This document shows, piece by piece, positions 28,557 through 37,141 of a DNA stretch of 54,788 nucleotides (positions are counted from its first letter, which is position 1; every line of letters starts with the position of its first letter). Under the pieces are notes generated by a model that was not told where the DNA came from, searched no databases, and worked only from the letters and a program-made list of their open reading frames with translations. Origin of the DNA: Asaia bogorensis (GTDB lineage Bacteria > Pseudomonadota > Alphaproteobacteria > Acetobacterales > Acetobacteraceae); the NCBI GenBank assembly GCA_945868845.1, contig CAMBMS010000019.1:1-54788 (forward strand). Reading direction: 5' to 3'. Made by a program: the position numbers and the translations under genes.

Positions 28557-28591
28557 GGCGCGAGGACCGGAAGTCCTTACTCGGAGATAAA

Positions 28592-29575
28592 TTGTCCATG
28601 ATCGCGCGTATTCTGGTTGGCGCCTTTGCCGTTGGCCTGATTTTTATCGGCCCGGCTTCTGCGCAGGATAAATACCCCACCAAGCCGATCCGCATGGTCG
28701 TACCCTTCGCCGTCGGTGGCGCGACCGATGTGATCGCGCGCATCCTCGGCATGAAAATGTCTGAATTCCTGGGCCAACAGGTGTTGGTAGATAATCGCGC
28801 CGGGGCTGGCGGCAATATCGGCAGTGACCTCGTCGCCAAGGCCACGCCGGACGGTTACACAATCCTCGCCGCCACGGGATCGACACATACGTTCAATCCG
28901 CTGCTCTATAAGAAAATCTCTTATGACCCGATCAAAGATTTCGCGCCGATCGGGCAGGTGGTAATCACGCCGTTTCTATTGGTCGTGCACAAGGACGTTC
29001 CGGCGAAAGATCTTCCTGGTTTCATTGCGCTGGTGAAGGCCAACCCCGGAAAATATAATTATGGCTCCGCTGGCATTGGCACCAACATTCATTTGTGCAG
29101 TGAACTGTTCAAGCAGATGGCGGGTAATCTCGATCTGGCGCATGTGCCTTATCGCGGCTCGGGTCCGCTGATGAACGATCTGACAGCCGGACAGATCGCC
29201 ATGGCGTTCGATCCGGCAGCAACCTCCACACCGCATATCCAGGGTGGGGCGATTCGCCCGCTGGGCACCGCGACCTTGCGGCGTTCGCATGCCATGCCCG
29301 ATCTCCCGACCCTGCATGACCAGGGGCTGACTGGGTTCGATTGCTATACCTGGACCTCGCTCTACGCCCCGGCGAAAACGCCAGATGCGATCGTGCGCCG
29401 GCTGGCCGCGGCGCTGAACGCGGCGCTGGCCGACAAAGCCGTCGGAGGACGGCTCGGGGAAATGGGGTTCGAGCCCACGCTGGATACCTCGCCGGAAAAG
29501 CTTGCCGCCTTTACCAAGTCGGAGCTAGAGCGCTGGACGCCGGTCGTGCGCTCGAGTGGCGTGGAACTCGACTGA
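28592..29575 (+). CDS. Bug family tripartite tricarboxylate transporter substrate-binding protein
   Basis: A 327-residue Bug/TctC-type periplasmic binding protein. It has a signal peptide ending GPASA before QDKYPTKPIRMVVPFAVGGATD, the family hallmark, then VDNRAGAGGNIGSD, ATPDGYTIL, and the conserved HVPYRGSGPLMNDLTAGQIAM. The start could be TTG 28592 (GGAG five bases upstream) or ATG 28598; the spacing favours TTG. Its stop overlaps the next start (TGATG), so it is coupled to a ketopantoate reductase-like enzyme. That pairing hints that the ligand is a small carboxylic acid. No TctAB membrane genes are present. Confidence 0.9.
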   Translation: MSMIARILVGAFAVGLIFIGPASAQDKYPTKPIRMVVPFAVGGATDVIARILGMKMSEFLGQQVLVDNRAGAGGNIGSDLVAKATPDGYTILAATGSTHTFNPLLYKKISYDPIKDFAPIGQVVITPFLLVVHKDVPAKDLPGFIALVKANPGKYNYGSAGIGTNIHLCSELFKQMAGNLDLAHVPYRGSGPLMNDLTAGQIAMAFDPAATSTPHIQGGAIRPLGTATLRRSHAMPDLPTLHDQGLTGFDCYTWTSLYAPAKTPDAIVRRLAAALNAALADKAVGGRLGEMGFEPTLDTSPEKLAAFTKSELERWTPVVRSSGVELD

Positions 29576-30504
29576 TGAGTCGCGTTGCCATTATCGGCAC
29601 GGGAGGCATTGGCGGCCCCCTGGGGGTATCGTTGGCGCGGGCAGGCGCGGACGTGACATTCCTGGCGCGCGGGGCGCATCTGGCGGCGATTCGGGCAAAT
29701 GGGTTGCGGGTGGAGGGCGATCGCGGCGAAACCCTGATCCAATCGGCCCAGGTCACCGACGACCCGGCCAGCGCGGGCATCATGGATTACGTGCTGTTCT
29801 GTGTGAAGCAATGGGACGTGGAAAGCGCGGGCGCGGCCATCCGCCCGATGATCGGCCCAGGTACCGCGGTACTGCCCCTACAGAACGGCATTGACGCGGC
29901 GGAGCGGCTGTTTCCAATCTTGGGCAAGGATGCGGTGATGGGGGCGTCCGCCCTGGTTACCGGCTCCATCGTAGCGCCGGGCGTGATTCGCCAGACCGGG
30001 ACCTATCAAACCATCACGTTCGGTGAATGGGACGGGACGCTATCGACACGTGGCGAAAGGTTGCGAGATCTTTGCGCGCAAGCCGGGTTCGAGGGTGTGC
30101 CGAGCCCCGACATCACGCTGGCGATTTGGGATAAATTTGCCCTACTGGCCCCGTATGGCGGGGTTTCGGCGCTAACGAGGCTGCCAGCCGGGAAATGGCG
30201 CGACGACGCCGATGTTTTTGCCCTCTATGAAGGAGCTTTGCGGGAGGTAGTTGCCATCAGTCTGGCATGCGGGGTTAAATTTCCTGCCGACATCGTCGCA
30301 CGCAAATGCGCCTTCGTGCATCAGGGATTTCCGGCGCACCACATGGCTTCCATCGGCAACGACGTAGTAGCAGGCAACCGCACGGAACTGGATTTTCTAT
30401 CCGGAAAGGTGATCGCCCTGGGGCACGAACATGGGATCGCCACGCCCTTTAACGGCTTCCTGTATGCGGCGCTGAAGCCGTACCGGAACGGCCGACCGGG
30501 CTGA
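29575..30504 (+). CDS. Ketopantoate reductase family protein (PanE/ApbA type)
   Basis: A 309-residue NADPH-dependent 2-dehydropantoate 2-reductase-like protein. The N-terminal Rossmann motif is GTGGIGGPLG, followed by FLARGAHLAAIRANGLRV as in PanE, then CVKQWD and VLPLQNGID. The catalytic lysine is probably in AIWDKFALLAPYGG, and the C-terminal TELDFLSG segment with the family glutamate is present. PanE makes pantoate for CoA synthesis, but the genome may carry several paralogues, and the coupling to a Bug binding protein suggests a catabolic 2-oxoacid reductase instead. ATG 29575 is used because of the TGATG overlap with the previous gene. Confidence 0.85.
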   Translation: MSRVAIIGTGGIGGPLGVSLARAGADVTFLARGAHLAAIRANGLRVEGDRGETLIQSAQVTDDPASAGIMDYVLFCVKQWDVESAGAAIRPMIGPGTAVLPLQNGIDAAERLFPILGKDAVMGASALVTGSIVAPGVIRQTGTYQTITFGEWDGTLSTRGERLRDLCAQAGFEGVPSPDITLAIWDKFALLAPYGGVSALTRLPAGKWRDDADVFALYEGALREVVAISLACGVKFPADIVARKCAFVHQGFPAHHMASIGNDVVAGNRTELDFLSGKVIALGHEHGIATPFNGFLYAALKPYRNGRPG

Positions 30505-30733
30505 TAGCACCGGACTCTTGCCATCAGCCTGGAGGTGATATTCAGTAACGGACTAGAGGTCATCGCTAAGGCGAGCGACCTTCAGGCCGCAACCACCGCC
30601 TGAAAGATTAGGCCGCCATCAACTTTTGGCGATAGCTCCGGCGCCGAGCCAGGTTTCGTTGTAACGCCTAGCGGACTGTTCTTGCGGGAAGGCCGGAAAA
30701 GCGCCAACATTCGCTCTAGTTCCAGAGTAATCC

Positions 30734-30985
30734 CGTAAATCCTGGTTTAACGCCGTGTCCTGGCAGATGATCGTCGCCCCCGCCAAGACGCCATGTCCGG
30801 TCGTGGACAGGCTGCAACGAGAAATTGCTGGGTTCCTGAGCACCCGTGAGGTCAAGGATCAAATCGCCAAAGTCGGCTTTGTGCCGATCGCCAGTTCATC
30901 GACGGAAAGCCTGCAAAGTTTCGTCAACGCCGAGATCGAACGCTGGGGCAAGGTCGTACGAGACGCCGGTTTTGCTAGGTCAATG
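30734..30985 (+). pseudogene. Bug family binding protein, C-terminal remnant
   Basis: The frame reads SWFNAVSWQMIVAPAKTP, then PVVDRLQREIAGFLSTREVK, QIAKVGFVPIASS and IERWGKVVRDAGF, the normal C-terminal end of a Bug/TctC solute-binding protein. A stop lies just before it (30728-30730) and there is no upstream part in any frame. The reading then runs on without the expected stop. This is a decayed paralogue of the gene at 28592. The remaining sequence between 30505 and 31148 shows nothing else I can name. Confidence 0.65.
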
Positions 30986-31148
30986 ACGATCAGTTGCGAT
31001 CTACGGAGGTCGGCCTCTGATTCACATGATCGTCGAGATAGCCCTGAGGCAGGCGACAGGCGATGATTTCTCCAGCCCATCTGTCCAACCGATAGATCGC
31101 TACGTTGCCGCCGCCAACGGAAGAAACCCCCCTCTAAAGGATGCTTTC

Positions 31149-31664
31149 ATGCTGCAAACGGCTTCTTGGTTCCTACTGGAGTTTGCCCTTTTTCTCGTAA
31201 CGGCTGTCGTTACGCATTTGGTCATGTCATTTGCGCAGACGCTGATGCATTACAAGCTTGGCCACCATCCAATCGGTGGGCACTTCTTCCGCAACCACAT
31301 CAACTTCCATCACGCCTACTATTCCAAAGATCATCTCGTTTCGCAGACCTATCTTGGTGAAGAAGGAAACAACACACCGTTCTTCTTTATCCCTATAATT
31401 ATATTAGGAGGGGTTGCTTATTTCTTTTTGCCACTTAATTTTTTTGTAGTGCTGACCATCGCATGCGCTGCGTCGTTCTACGCGCACGTATTTTTTGACA
31501 AGGAATACCACTTAGAAGGATCGCGGCTTCAAAGATTTGCATGGTTCAGACGCAAGCAGAAACTGCACTTCGTCCACCACCGGCATGCAGACTGCAATTT
31601 TTCGGTAATCCATTTCTTCTGGGATAAGGTTCTCGGTACTCATCGAATGCTGGATGCTAAATAA
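31149..31664 (+). CDS. Fatty acid hydroxylase / sterol desaturase-like membrane protein
   Basis: A 171-residue membrane protein with hydrophobic segments at about 5-30 and 78-115 and a histidine pattern typical of di-iron membrane hydroxylases: HYKLGHH (34-40), HFFRNHINFHH (45-55), and HFVHHRHADCNF (140-151), plus His113, His121 and His165. The family hydroxylates or desaturates lipids using oxygen. The start ATG 31149 has AGGA about 8 bases before it. The gene is short for the family and markedly AT-richer than its neighbours, with runs of T and many A/T-ending codons, and lies between gene remnants and a tRNA gene; this suggests horizontal acquisition. The substrate is unknown. Confidence 0.75.
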   Translation: MLQTASWFLLEFALFLVTAVVTHLVMSFAQTLMHYKLGHHPIGGHFFRNHINFHHAYYSKDHLVSQTYLGEEGNNTPFFFIPIIILGGVAYFFLPLNFFVVLTIACAASFYAHVFFDKEYHLEGSRLQRFAWFRRKQKLHFVHHRHADCNFSVIHFFWDKVLGTHRMLDAK

Positions 31665-31937
31665 ACTAACTCCGGATTTCCCAGATGAACCATTGAACTG
31701 AGCCGCGCCGAATCCATTTGAACTACAGAGTCCGGCGTTTTGTTCTATTGGATCAAGGGCAATGATGGCGCAGCCAGCGGGTGAAGCCCAATCCAACGCT
31801 CTGCGACTCAATTTCTACCTTCGCCTCAAGAACCATCAGGGGCACGACCTCTGTCGCAATTCGAGCACTAGCGCTACCCATGCGCTACCCGAACCAAAAC
31901 CACCCGAGGGGAGCTGTCATATAACATACTGATATAA

Positions 31938-32012
<75 letters not shown>

Positions 32013-32130
32013 GCCGGGCTCTCCTACTGATTTCCCCTCTGACCCGCAAGTCCATCGGGAGGCGCATCGGCGTTGCGCACCGTGAAGACCGCTTCTAGCC
32101 TAAATCGCGGGCAGGAGAAGGGAGGAAAAG

Positions 32131-32892
32131 ATGAAATTCCAGGATCAGGCGGTGTTGGTGACTGGCGGCGGCAGTGGAATCGGTCAACAAGTCTGTTTCG
32201 CGGCGGCGAGAGAGGGTGCGCGCGTGGCGGTGGGCGATCTGGATATGGAGAGTGCCCAGGCCACCGCGACAGAAATCCGCCACCGCAAGGGCGAGGCGCA
32301 TGCCTTCCAGGTCGATGTCGCCAACCCGCAGGCGGCGGCGTCCTTCGTGGCGGGGGCGGAGACCGCGCTCGGGCAGCTAGATGTTCTGGTGAATTGCGCC
32401 GGCGTGCGCGAGATCGTGCCCGTCCTGGAATTGTCGTTCGAAGAATGGTCGCGGGTGATCAATGTCAATGTGCATGGCACCTTCCTGCCCAGCCAAGCCT
32501 TCGCGCGGCGACTGGTGGCGCTTGGCCGGCCGGGACGCATCGTCAATATCGCCTCCACGCTCGGGTTGATGGCGGCGCCGAAGCGGGCGGCCTACACTAC
32601 CTCAAAGCATGCGGTCGTCGGGCTAACGCGACAAATGGCGCTGGAACTGGGAGAGAAGGGCATTCGGGTGAACGCGGTGGCACCCGGCGTGATCCGCACG
32701 CCGCTGACCGAACGCTATTTCCAGGATCCGGAGATGGCGCAAACTGTTCGTGACGTTCATGCGCTGGGGAGGTGGGGGGAGCCGCAGGAAGTGGCCAACG
32801 CGATCCTGTTCCTCGCCGCCGAGGAAAATGGCTTCATCACCGGCACGATCCTGACCGTTGATGGCGGCTGGACGATCGGAAAGAAGATGTAG
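32131..32892 (+). CDS. SDR family NAD(P)-dependent oxidoreductase
   Basis: A classical short-chain dehydrogenase of 253 residues. TGGGSGIG is at 11-18, an acidic residue (GDLDME) after the second strand points to NAD preference, NCAG is near 88-91, the catalytic residues are Ser142, Tyr155 and Lys159, and the end is TGTILTVDGGW. A strong GGAGG precedes ATG 32131. It is monocistronic, followed by a palindromic intergenic element. The substrate is not deducible; the family includes 3-oxoacyl-ACP reductases and sugar or polyol dehydrogenases. Confidence 0.88.
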   Translation: MKFQDQAVLVTGGGSGIGQQVCFAAAREGARVAVGDLDMESAQATATEIRHRKGEAHAFQVDVANPQAAASFVAGAETALGQLDVLVNCAGVREIVPVLELSFEEWSRVINVNVHGTFLPSQAFARRLVALGRPGRIVNIASTLGLMAAPKRAAYTTSKHAVVGLTRQMALELGEKGIRVNAVAPGVIRTPLTERYFQDPEMAQTVRDVHALGRWGEPQEVANAILFLAAEENGFITGTILTVDGGWTIGKKM

Positions 32893-32915
32893 GTTTCTCC
32901 GGACCGGGAACGGGT

Positions 32916-33021
32916 TAGAGCAGCATCCAACCAGATAGAATCATCTGGTTGGATAAACTCGCTCGCTCAAACAAAGAGATAGGGTGTTTTCCGTGCTTCT
33001 ATCAGCATGGAAAACGCTCTA
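32916..33021. repeat. 106-bp palindromic intergenic element with two hairpins
   Basis: The element is bounded by TAGAGC (32916-32921) and GCTCTA (33016-33021). Inside are two hairpins: a perfect 12-bp stem at 32925-32936 / 32943-32954 with a six-base loop, and a second stem GTTTTCCGTGC / GCATGGAAAAC (one mismatch) close to the right end. The organisation resembles the extragenic palindromic elements scattered through alphaproteobacterial genomes. It lies between an SDR gene and an oxidoreductase gene on the same strand and could also end transcription of the first. Confidence 0.65.
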
Positions 33022-33049
33022 GACAGCGCGGACACAAGGTTCGCGGGAT

Positions 33050-34024
33050 ATGTCTGATAGAAAGTTGCAGATCGGCGTCGCCGGCGCCGGGCATTTCGGA
33101 CGGTTTCATACCCTGAAGGTGGCGGCATCGGCGCGCGCCGCGCTGGTGGGCGTGTATGACGCCAATTTCGCGCTCGCCGCGCAGGTGGCGGCGGAGGCCG
33201 GGTCCGTGGCGCGCGATTTCTCCACGCTGCTAGCGGCCGCCGAGGCCATCATCGTCGCCACCCCGGCCGGGGCGCATCACGCCCTGGTCAAACAAGCGCT
33301 GCTGGCAGACAAGCACGTGCTGGTGGAAAAACCCATCGCTGCCACCCTGGCGGAGGCCGATGAGCTGGCGACCCTGGCACAGGCGCGCGGCCTGGTGTTG
33401 CAGGTGGGCCATCTGGAACGATTTTCCGCCGCATTTGCCGCTTTGTCCCAGCGTGTCTCCCGCCCGCTTTATATCGAGGCGGTGCGCATCGCTCCGTTCA
33501 AGGAACGCGGCACGGATGTGTCCGTCATTCTCGACCTGATGATCCATGATCTCGACCTGGTGCTGGCGCTGGTGAACAGTCCGATCGAGCGGGTGGACGC
33601 GGTGGGCGCGGTGGTGTCCAGCGCACATGAGGATATTTCGAACGCGCGCATTCATTTCGAGAACGGCGCCGTGGCGAGCATCACCGCCAGCCGAGTTTCG
33701 CAACGCACCGAGCGGCGGATGCGGGTATTCACGCAGGATGCCTATCTGACGGTAGATTTTTCTGCGCGCACGTTAACTTTGGTCCGCCGCGGCGCCGGCA
33801 TTCCGGTCCCCGGCCTGGAAGGATTTGCAGCCGAGCAGCACGCGTGGGACGATCATAACTCTCTAGCCGCCGAGCATGCGGCGTTCGTCGCCGCGGTGTT
33901 GGATGGCGCGCCGGTTGTGGTGGGTGCGCCGGTGGGGCGGCGGGCGTTGGCGGCGGCGCTGATGGTGGCGGAGGCGACGGCGGCGGCGCGGGCGAAGGCG
34001 ATGGCCTCAGGACTGATCCAGTAA
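33050..34024 (+). CDS. Gfo/Idh/MocA family oxidoreductase (GnnA-like candidate)
   Basis: A 324-residue NAD(P)-dependent oxidoreductase. The Rossmann motif GAGHFGRFH is near 12-20 and the catalytic lysine is Lys94 in VLVEKPIAATLAEAD; the C-terminal domain contains SVILDLMIHDLDLVLAL. Its neighbour is lpxB. In Acidithiobacillus GnnA, a member of this family, oxidises UDP-GlcNAc at C3 so that GnnB can make UDP-GlcNAc3N for amide-linked lipid A. GnnA-like function is inferred from the neighbourhood only; no GnnB aminotransferase lies in the window. The last 18 bases overlap the end of lpxB on the other strand. Confidence 0.85.
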   Translation: MSDRKLQIGVAGAGHFGRFHTLKVAASARAALVGVYDANFALAAQVAAEAGSVARDFSTLLAAAEAIIVATPAGAHHALVKQALLADKHVLVEKPIAATLAEADELATLAQARGLVLQVGHLERFSAAFAALSQRVSRPLYIEAVRIAPFKERGTDVSVILDLMIHDLDLVLALVNSPIERVDAVGAVVSSAHEDISNARIHFENGAVASITASRVSQRTERRMRVFTQDAYLTVDFSARTLTLVRRGAGIPVPGLEGFAAEQHAWDDHNSLAAEHAAFVAAVLDGAPVVVGAPVGRRALAAALMVAEATAAARAKAMASGLIQ

Positions 34025-35155
34025 TTCCAGCACGGCTTCGGCGGCGGCGTCCGAAGGGTTTTTTCTGCCGGGAGGGCGCAGCATATCGAGGTAAGGACGC
34101 ACGGCGTCGCGTTGCGCCTGGGCGTCGGCCGGGTTGGTCAGCAATGGCACCAATGCCTCGGCTAGAAGCCGCGGGATACAATCCTCCAGCAGCAATTCCG
34201 GGATCACCGGGTGCTTGGCCAGTAGGTTCAGGATGGAAGCATACTCCACTTTCACTAGGCGCCGCGCAAGAAAAGCCGTGATCGGATTGAACCGATAGGT
34301 CACCAGCATCGGCACCCCGGCCAAAGCAAGTTCCAGGGTGGAGGTGCCAGATTTCGTCAGCGCCGCGCTGGAGGCCGCGAAGGCATCGTGCTTTTCATCC
34401 ACCCCGGTCACGACGATGGGGCGCGGCGACCAGTTTTTCGTCGCGCGTACGACGTATTCCGCGACGGGTTCGGCCACCGGCAGCACCGGAACCAGGTTCG
34501 GCACGCGTGCCACGATCAGGCACAGCGTTTCGCGTAGGACCGGCAACAAGCGGGACACTTCCGTCCGCCGGCTGCCCGGCATGAAGGTGATCACCGGAAT
34601 CGTCGCCCCCAGCCCATGCTTGGTGCGAAACCGCGCGCCATCCCCAGCATCAGCGCCGCTTTCCAACACCGGGTGGCCAACGAAACGGGCTTGCAGGTTA
34701 TGGCGGGCGAAATAGTCCGGCTCAAAAGGTAGCAGGCACAGAAGAAGATCCCATAAACCAGGGAAATGCTTGACCCGTTTTTCCTTCCACGCCCAAACCT
34801 GCGGCGCGACGTAATGCACGCGCTTGATCCCTAGCGGCTGAATGCGCCGCAGCACGCGCAAAGTAAAACCAGGACTGTCGATCGTCACCACCAGCGCCGG
34901 TCGGCGGGCGGTGATGTCCGCCACCACTTGATCCAGTCGCGCGCGCAGTTGCAAAAGATTCGGCAGCACTTCCAGCAGCCCCATCAGCGCCAGTTCGCGC
35001 ATGGAAAACAGGCTTTCAAGACCTTGTTCCGCCATCGCCGCACCACCGATGCCGGCAAAATGCAAATCCGAGCGACGGGCACGGAGGGAGGAAATGAACC
35101 GTGCGCCCAGCACGTCGCCGCTGGCCTCGCCGGCGATGATATAGACCAGACTCAC
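34007..35155 (-). CDS. lpxB: Lipid-A-disaccharide synthase
   Basis: The inner-membrane-associated glycosyltransferase that joins UDP-diacyl-glucosamine and lipid X into the lipid A disaccharide. From GTG 35155 it is 382 residues and starts [19 protein letters not shown], the signature opening of LpxB, followed by HFAGIGGAAMAEQG, SPGFTLRVLRRIQPLGI and HYVAPQVWAWKEKR. The start overlaps the stop of the upstream fusion gene (GTGA), showing coupled translation; a longer in-frame reading to 35422 lies inside that gene and is rejected. It is not followed by other lpx genes. Confidence 0.93.
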   Translation of the reverse strand: MSLVYIIAGEASGDVLGARFISSLRARRSDLHFAGIGGAAMAEQGLESLFSMRELALMGLLEVLPNLLQLRARLDQVVADITARRPALVVTIDSPGFTLRVLRRIQPLGIKRVHYVAPQVWAWKEKRVKHFPGLWDLLLCLLPFEPDYFARHNLQARFVGHPVLESGADAGDGARFRTKHGLGATIPVITFMPGSRRTEVSRLLPVLRETLCLIVARVPNLVPVLPVAEPVAEYVVRATKNWSPRPIVVTGVDEKHDAFAASSAALTKSGTSTLELALAGVPMLVTYRFNPITAFLARRLVKVEYASILNLLAKHPVIPELLLEDCIPRLLAEALVPLLTNPADAQAQRDAVRPYLDMLRPPGRKNPSDAAAEAVLELLDQS

Positions 35156-36573
35156 GCGGTTTCGGCAGCGGCGTTGAAGGCGCGCAGGCCATCCTCGATT
35201 ACGTCGCGCGGTAGATCCCTTGTGATGAACACAAGGCGGGAGGTACGCGGATCGCCCTCCGGCCAAGCCGCTAGTAACGTTGGCGGATGGAATAGATGCT
35301 GCACGCCGTGGATAGCAACAGGGCGTTCCTGGCCATGCAGATTCAGAATGCCCTTTACCCGCAACAGGCTCTCGCCACGCGTGGCAACCAGCATTTCCAG
35401 CCAGCTGCCGATCCCCTGCCAATGCAATGGCGCGTCAAAAGTTAAGCAGAAGGCCTGGATGTGATCATCGTGCCGATTGGGACCCGACGAGGCTGGGCGA
35501 TCGGCATAGGTTTCCGCCGCTAGCCAGCCTCGTACATCCGGATTTTTTTCCGACATATCGAATAGGCCCACATGCAGCAGCGCATCGGCATCCACCGCGC
35601 CGTGATCGGCGGTGATCTGCCTTGCACCGGGATTGAGGTGAGCGATCCGTTCACGCAAGGTCACGACGGCATCGGGTGTGGCAAGGTCGGTCTTGCTCAG
35701 CACGATCCGGTCGGCGATCACGATTTGTCGCAGGGCTTCAGGGTGCGCATCCATCTGGCCTGCGCCATGAACCGCATCCACCACGGTGACGACGCCATCG
35801 AGACGAAATTTCGTCGCCGCCGTGACATCGGACATCAAGGTGGCCAGGATCGGTGCGGGATCGGCGAGGCCGGTGGTCTCGACCACTACGCGTTGGATTT
35901 CTCCGCCCTGGATGCGAGGCAGCAGATCCCGCAGGGCCTTGCTCAGATCGCCGCGCACAGAACAGCACAGGCAGCCGGAGTTCAGCAGAACGGTACTCTC
36001 ATCCAATTTTTCCACCAGTAGGTGATCGAGGCCGATTTCGCCGAATTCGTTCACCAGCACGGCGGTGCCCGCCAATGCGGGCTGCTTCAGCAGATGGTTC
36101 AGCAAGGTGGTCTTGCCAGCACCGAGAAAGCCGGTGATGACCGTGATCGGCGCCTGTGCCACCGGTTTGGCCGCTCCGTACAGTTCATCCGGCGCGACCA
36201 GCGGGGCGGCGATTTCGACCCAGCCGCCATCGCGCGCAGCCAAATAGAAACAACTGCGTCGCCCAGTATGGCAGGCCACGCCGGCCTGATCGACCAGCAA
36301 TAAAACCGTATCCCCGTCGCAATCGAGGCGGAAATCCTGCAAAATTTGCTGCTGGCCGGAGGTTTCGCCCTTGCGCCACAGCCGCCCCCGGCTGCGGGAA
36401 AAATAGCAGACCCGACCGGTGGCAAGCGTTTCCATCACCGCCTCGGCGTTCATCCAGGCCATCATCAGCACCTCGCCTGTATCGAACTGCTGGGCGATGG
36501 CGGGCACCAAGCCAGCCGCATCAAACTTGATGGCGGCGAGGATGGGATCGGGCGGGGTATCGGATTGGGACAT
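35152..36573 (-). CDS. HisI-COG0523 fusion: phosphoribosyl-AMP cyclohydrolase joined to a CobW/ZigA-type GTPase
   Basis: A 473-residue two-domain protein from ATG 36573. Residues 10 to about 125 are His[31 protein letters not shown], the acidic metal motif DCDGD (Asp84, Asp86, Asp88), Cys85, and CHTGRRSC with Cys101 and Cys108. HisI is a zinc enzyme of histidine synthesis. Residues 140-470 form a COG0523 P-loop GTPase: Walker [10 protein letters not shown] (148-156), the metal-binding CxCC motif at 201-204 (GCLCCS), ETTGLADP and a SKTD guanine motif, then the CobW C-terminal domain. COG0523 proteins are metallochaperones, many tied to zinc starvation. The gene is divergent from a Fur/Zur-type regulator and coupled to lpxB. 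Confidence 0.92.
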   Translation of the reverse strand: MSQSDTPPDPILAAIKFDAAGLVPAIAQQFDTGEVLMMAWMNAEAVMETLATGRVCYFSRSRGRLWRKGETSGQQQILQDFRLDCDGDTVLLLVDQAGVACHTGRRSCFYLAARDGGWVEIAAPLVAPDELYGAAKPVAQAPITVITGFLGAGKTTLLNHLLKQPALAGTAVLVNEFGEIGLDHLLVEKLDESTVLLNSGCLCCSVRGDLSKALRDLLPRIQGGEIQRVVVETTGLADPAPILATLMSDVTAATKFRLDGVVTVVDAVHGAGQMDAHPEALRQIVIADRIVLSKTDLATPDAVVTLRERIAHLNPGARQITADHGAVDADALLHVGLFDMSEKNPDVRGWLAAETYADRPASSGPNRHDDHIQAFCLTFDAPLHWQGIGSWLEMLVATRGESLLRVKGILNLHGQERPVAIHGVQHLFHPPTLLAAWPEGDPRTSRLVFITRDLPRDVIEDGLRAFNAAAETA

Positions 36574-36619
36574 GGATGCTATCTTGCGGCCATGGCGGCT
36601 GCGGGAAAAGGAGATATGG

Positions 36620-37096
36620 ATGGGCAAGAGCAGTTTTCCAGCCGCGACCGAGGCCTTACTGGACCGTGCGGAGGCGATTTGTGCGGGGAAAAGTGGTCGG
36701 CTGACCCCGCTGCGGCGCGAGGTGCTCGGCCTGGTCCTAGATTCCACCGCGCCGACCGGGGCCTATGACCTGCTGGAAAAGCTTCGTCAGACTCGCCATC
36801 GTGCCGCTCCGCCCACGGTCTATCGGGCGCTAGACTTCCTGCTTGAGCACGGGCTGATCCACCGGCTGGAACGGCTTTCGGCCTTTATCGGCTGCGTCGC
36901 GCATGAACACGCGGAGGATGGGCATGTGCATGCCGCGCAGTTCCTGATCTGTCGCAACTGCCGCAAAGTGACAGAGATCGAGGACGGCGAACTGGCCCAC
37001 GCGCTCGCCCACGTTGCCAGCCGGCTCGGCTTCACCGTGGCCGGAGCGACGATCGAGGCGGAAGGGCTGTGCGCCGCGTGCCAGCAGTCAGATTGA
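36620..37096 (+). CDS. Fur family transcriptional regulator, Zur-like
   Basis: A 158-residue metalloregulator of the Fur superfamily. The N-terminal winged helix is RLTPLRREVLGLVLDSTAPTGAYDLLEKL with APPTVYRALDFLLEHGLIHR as recognition helix and wing. The C-terminal part has HEHAEDGHVHAAQF and two CxxC pairs (Cys111/Cys114 and Cys151/Cys154), typical of a structural zinc site in Zur and Fur. ATG 36620 has AGGAG about 7 bases upstream. It is divergent from the HisI-COG0523 fusion with only 46 bases between start codons, so a shared operator controlling both genes is likely. Zur identity is inferred from the context rather than from a diagnostic residue. Confidence 0.88.
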   Translation: MGKSSFPAATEALLDRAEAICAGKSGRLTPLRREVLGLVLDSTAPTGAYDLLEKLRQTRHRAAPPTVYRALDFLLEHGLIHRLERLSAFIGCVAHEHAEDGHVHAAQFLICRNCRKVTEIEDGELAHALAHVASRLGFTVAGATIEAEGLCAACQQSD

Positions 37097-37141
37097 AGGG
37101 GCTGATTCACGGCTCTCGCGACCGCCTCCGCCGATCAAAGG

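Noticed and set aside
31013-31136. A minus-strand reading NVAIYRLDRWAGEIIACRLP
   Set aside because: It resembles the end of a small hypothetical protein, but no start or upstream part can be found and the evidence is too thin.
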